Of a stretch of DNA of 7,699 nucleotides, positions 5,725 through 7,699 are shown in pieces. Numbering within the stretch: the first letter of the stretch is position 1; every line of letters starts with the position of its first letter. The DNA is taken from contig JAJUHR010000081.1 in NCBI GenBank assembly GCA_029267795.1, forward strand, positions 1 through 7,699, given 5' to 3'. Origin of the DNA: Planctomycetota bacterium (GTDB lineage: Bacteria; Planctomycetota; Phycisphaerae; Phycisphaerales; Phycisphaeraceae). The position numbers and the translations under genes were made by a program. The notes beneath the pieces were generated by a model that was not told where the DNA came from, made no database searches, and saw nothing but the letters and a program-made list of their open reading frames with translations.

Positions 5725-6597
5725 TTGCCGCAGCGAAACGAACACCCCCCGCAGCACGTGTGTACGCACGGCGAGCCTTGCCGCCATGGCGATCTGGGCC
5801 GACACGAAGAAGGCCGTGACGCGATCTGCCTCGAGCACGTCAGCTTTAGCTACGCGTGGGCTGGCGGGTCCGGATCGGCGTGGCGCGGCGAGGCGCCCTT
5901 GGCGCTGCGCGACGTAACGCTGCACGTGGAGCAGGGGTGCAACCTGGGGATCATCGGCCCCAACGGCGCGGGGAAAACCACGCTGCTGAAGATCATCCTG
6001 GGGCTGCTGGAGGGCTACACCGGCACGGTGTCCGTCATGGGCATGACGCCCCGGCAGGCGTGTCGACGGGGCGACGTCATCGGCTACGTGCCCCAGCGAC
6101 TGGAGGTGGAGTGGCGCTTCCCCGTAACCGTGCGGCAGGTGGTGCGGATGGGCCTGGTGGGTAAGACGGGGCTGTTCCGTGCGTACCGCCGCGCCGACCG
6201 CCGGTACGCCGAGGAACTGATGGACCGCGTGGGCGTCGCGCCCTTGGCGGACCGGCCGATCGGAAGCCTGTCCGGCGGCCAGCAGCAGCGCGCCTTCATC
6301 GCCCGGGCCCTGGTCGCCAAGCCGCCGATCCTGATCCTCGACGAGCCGACCGTCGGCATCGACCAGCCCGGCCAGCGCCAGTTCGCCGAGCTGGTCCACC
6401 AATTGCACGAGTCGCTGAACCTGACGCTGATCGTTGTCAGCCACGACCTCAAGGCCATCGCGGCCGGGTGCAACCGCGTGGCGTGCCTGAACCAGTCGAT
6501 CCATTACCATGCCGCGCCCCAGGGGCTGACCCGCGAGGTGCTCAACGAGGTGTTCGCTCACGAGGTCGCACCGGCGGACCTCGGAGCCACCGCGTGA
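5725..6597 (+). CDS. znuC: Zinc (or manganese) ABC importer, ATP-binding protein
   Basis: A 290-residue ABC ATPase that powers the importer from the cytoplasmic face. Motifs in order: Walker A GPNGAGKT at 78-85, Q-loop glutamine Q124 in YVPQ, signature LSGGQ at 182-186, Walker B ILILDE at 202-207, D-loop near 213 and switch His H240 in VSHD. The C-terminal stretch CLNQSIHYHAAPQ is typical of zinc/manganese-type ATPases. The fold begins at about residue 34 (ICLEHVSFSY). The preceding 33 residues form an unusual extension with H7, H11, C13, H15, C19, H21 and H27. The start is taken as the TTG at 5725, the first possible start after an in-frame stop at 5695; GTG at 5758 is an alternative that would keep C13 onward. 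GGGAAA, 5 nt upstream of the TTG, is a weak ribosome binding site. It lies 19 nt after the lipoprotein gene and 19 nt before the permease gene, so co-transcription is very likely. Confidence 0.93.
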   Translation: MPQRNEHPPQHVCTHGEPCRHGDLGRHEEGRDAICLEHVSFSYAWAGGSGSAWRGEAPLALRDVTLHVEQGCNLGIIGPNGAGKTTLLKIILGLLEGYTGTVSVMGMTPRQACRRGDVIGYVPQRLEVEWRFPVTVRQVVRMGLVGKTGLFRAYRRADRRYAEELMDRVGVAPLADRPIGSLSGGQQQRAFIARALVAKPPILILDEPTVGIDQPGQRQFAELVHQLHESLNLTLIVVSHDLKAIAAGCNRVACLNQSIHYHAAPQGLTREVLNEVFAHEVAPADLGATA

Positions 6598-6616
6598 CGC
6601 CGGCCCGCGCCCTGCT

Positions 6617-7513
6617 ATGCAATCCATCCGTTGGTTGATCGAATACGACTTCGCCCGCTACGCGCTGGTCACCGGCGTGGCGATCGGCACGCTCTGTTCG
6701 TTGCTGAGCGTGATCGTGGTGCTCAAACGGATGGCCTTCATCGGGCAAGGGATCAGCCACGCGGGCTTCGGCGGCGTGGGCACCGCGGCGCTGCTGGGCT
6801 TGGCCGGCTTCGGCCAGGACCTGCTGATCCTGGCGTTTTGCCTGGCCACGGCGATCACGATCGGGGCCCTGTCGCGTCGGCGACAGGTCGAGGCGGACAG
6901 CGCCATCGGCATCCTCCTCGTGGGCGCGATGGCCTGGGGCGTGCTGATGGAAAACCTCAGCACCCTGTTACGCAATGGCGATTGGCCGTGGTACATCCAA
7001 TGGGTCGGACCGCGCGGCCCACGGCCCAGCTACGATCAGCTGCTGTTCGGTTCGCTCCTAAACGTCAGCGCCACCGGCATGTGGACCGCGGTGATCGTCA
7101 GCGCCGCGATCCTCTTGGTGGGGGCGGCGCTCTTCAAAGAAGTACTGTTTTTCGCGTTCGATGAGCCGGTCAGCCGGGTGTTCGGCGTGCCCACCGGAGT
7201 CATCTACCACCTGCTGCTAGTGCTGCTGTCGGTCACCATCGTGGTAAGCCTGCGGCTGATCGGGTTCGTGTTGGTCTCGGCCTTGTTGGTGATCCCCGGG
7301 GCTACGGCCCTGATGCTGAGCCGGCGGCTGGTATGGGTGATGTGGTGGTCTTGGGCAGTGGGGGTGGTGGGGACCACCGGGGGCCTGATGATCAGCCTTG
7401 AATCTGGCCACTTCAGCAGCGGCGCGTGCATCGTGGCGGCCCTGGGAGCGATCTTCCTGGCCGTTTTCATGGTCCAGTCGATCCGCGGCTGGGGGAGGCG
7501 TTGGCGTGGATGA
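6617..7513 (+). CDS. znuB: Zinc (or manganese) ABC importer, membrane permease
   Basis: A 298-residue ABC-3 family permease that forms the metal channel in the inner membrane. Hydrophobic segments lie at about 15-36, 50-64, 66-86, 95-111, 155-174, 196-211, 214-234, 238-258 and 268-286, the usual 7-9 helices. Family features include SHAGFGGVGTA (47-57, the usual SHA-G turn), DSAIGILLVGAMAWG (94-108), LLFGSLLNVS (142-151), GFVLVSALLVIPGATALM (216-233) and SGHFSSGACIVA (263-274). A loop of about 20 residues before LLFG (WPWYIQWVGPRGPRPSYD) looks longer than in common members. The short basic C-terminal tail is cytoplasmic. No Shine-Dalgarno site precedes the ATG at 6617; close spacing after the ATPase gene suggests coupled translation. 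The neighbours define the transporter; metal choice is inferred from the His-rich binding protein. Confidence 0.93.
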   Translation: MQSIRWLIEYDFARYALVTGVAIGTLCSLLSVIVVLKRMAFIGQGISHAGFGGVGTAALLGLAGFGQDLLILAFCLATAITIGALSRRRQVEADSAIGILLVGAMAWGVLMENLSTLLRNGDWPWYIQWVGPRGPRPSYDQLLFGSLLNVSATGMWTAVIVSAAILLVGAALFKEVLFFAFDEPVSRVFGVPTGVIYHLLLVLLSVTIVVSLRLIGFVLVSALLVIPGATALMLSRRLVWVMWWSWAVGVVGTTGGLMISLESGHFSSGACIVAALGAIFLAVFMVQSIRGWGRRWRG

Positions 7514-7699
7514 TCCCCCGCTACCCCACAATACCGGATTTCGTGGCTATGATTATTCCGTAGGAACCGGTCGCGAGGCCCCCCCGAAGTTAAGCGAGCC
7601 TCCGGAGAGAACAAACCGCAGAGGTTCTGGATAACATGGCTCCACCCAATCTCGGGATGTAGGGGGTTGAAATTTTTTGATAGTGAGAGAAAGATTGGC
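7514..7699. other. Non-coding end of window after the importer operon
   Basis: I see no credible gene in these 186 bp. A weak stem (GAGGC 7575-7579 with GCCTC 7598-7602, 18-nt loop) could help end the operon but lacks a T-run. TTGAAA at 7667-7672 is a possible -35 for a gene beyond the edge, with AAAGAT 17 nt later as a poor -10. CCAATCT (7646-7652) and AGATTGG (7692-7698) are inverted over a 39-nt gap, possibly by chance. Confidence 0.3.

Noticed and set aside
5641..6627. Minus-strand open frame of 328 codons opposite the ATPase gene
   Set aside because: The plus strand encodes a complete ABC ATPase; the antisense frame is a mirror of its codon bias.
7510..7563. ATGA-overlapping 17-codon open frame after the permease gene
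   Set aside because: It is too short, with no motif; the ATGA overlap is likely accidental.
1..7699. CRISPR array, insertion sequence, phage or defence genes
   Set aside because: No regularly spaced repeats, transposase, integrase or nuclease motifs are seen on either strand. The isolated tRNA shows no adjacent integrase or duplicated tRNA end within the window.

Overview
The window is a GC-rich, gene-dense bacterial chromosome segment. It most resembles Planctomycetota (perhaps Phycisphaerae or a relative). The pointers are a PEP-CTERM sorted exported protein, a small tail-anchored protein of a type I associate with planctomycetes, almost no Shine-Dalgarno sequences ahead of the genes, and GC-rich third codon positions. 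The taxonomic call is inference; no 16S rRNA or other decisive marker is present.

Layout. Positions 1-166 hold the N-terminus of a class III (PLP-dependent) aminotransferase on the minus strand, cut by the window edge. Upstream of it on the same strand (310-1155) is a secreted PEP-CTERM protein, the only gene here with a strong Shine-Dalgarno site. Its promoter region contains a perfect 8-bp dyad. A small, mostly helical protein with a CxxC motif follows on the plus strand (1353-1604). Next is a 344-bp stretch without a convincing gene; it carries a 9-bp-arm inverted repeat and leads into a tRNA-Ile(GAU) gene (1949-2022) with a recognisable promoter. Converging on the tRNA is an uncharacterised protein with a C-terminal membrane anchor (2108-2701, minus).

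The second half has two divergent units. On the minus strand is rimO (2867-4519), the radical-SAM methylthiotransferase of ribosomal protein S12, with a hairpin and T-tracts after its end. On the plus strand, starting about 130 bp away, is a three-gene metal ABC importer: a substrate-binding lipoprotein with a His-rich loop (4650-5705), an ATPase (5725-6597) and a multi-spanning permease (6617-7513). They are separated by 19-nt gaps. The binding protein captures Zn2+ (or possibly Mn2+) outside the inner membrane, the permease carries it across, and the ATPase drives transport. The intergenic region has a perfect 17-bp dyad that fits into the spacer of a candidate importer promoter and also covers the -35 position of a candidate rimO promoter. 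It is therefore a plausible metalloregulator operator.

Most of the window is ordinary housekeeping and accessory content. I see no CRISPR array, transposase, phage gene or obvious defence system. The points most worth following are the dyad between rimO and the importer, the His/Cys-rich N-terminal extension on the ATPase, and the two unassigned small proteins.
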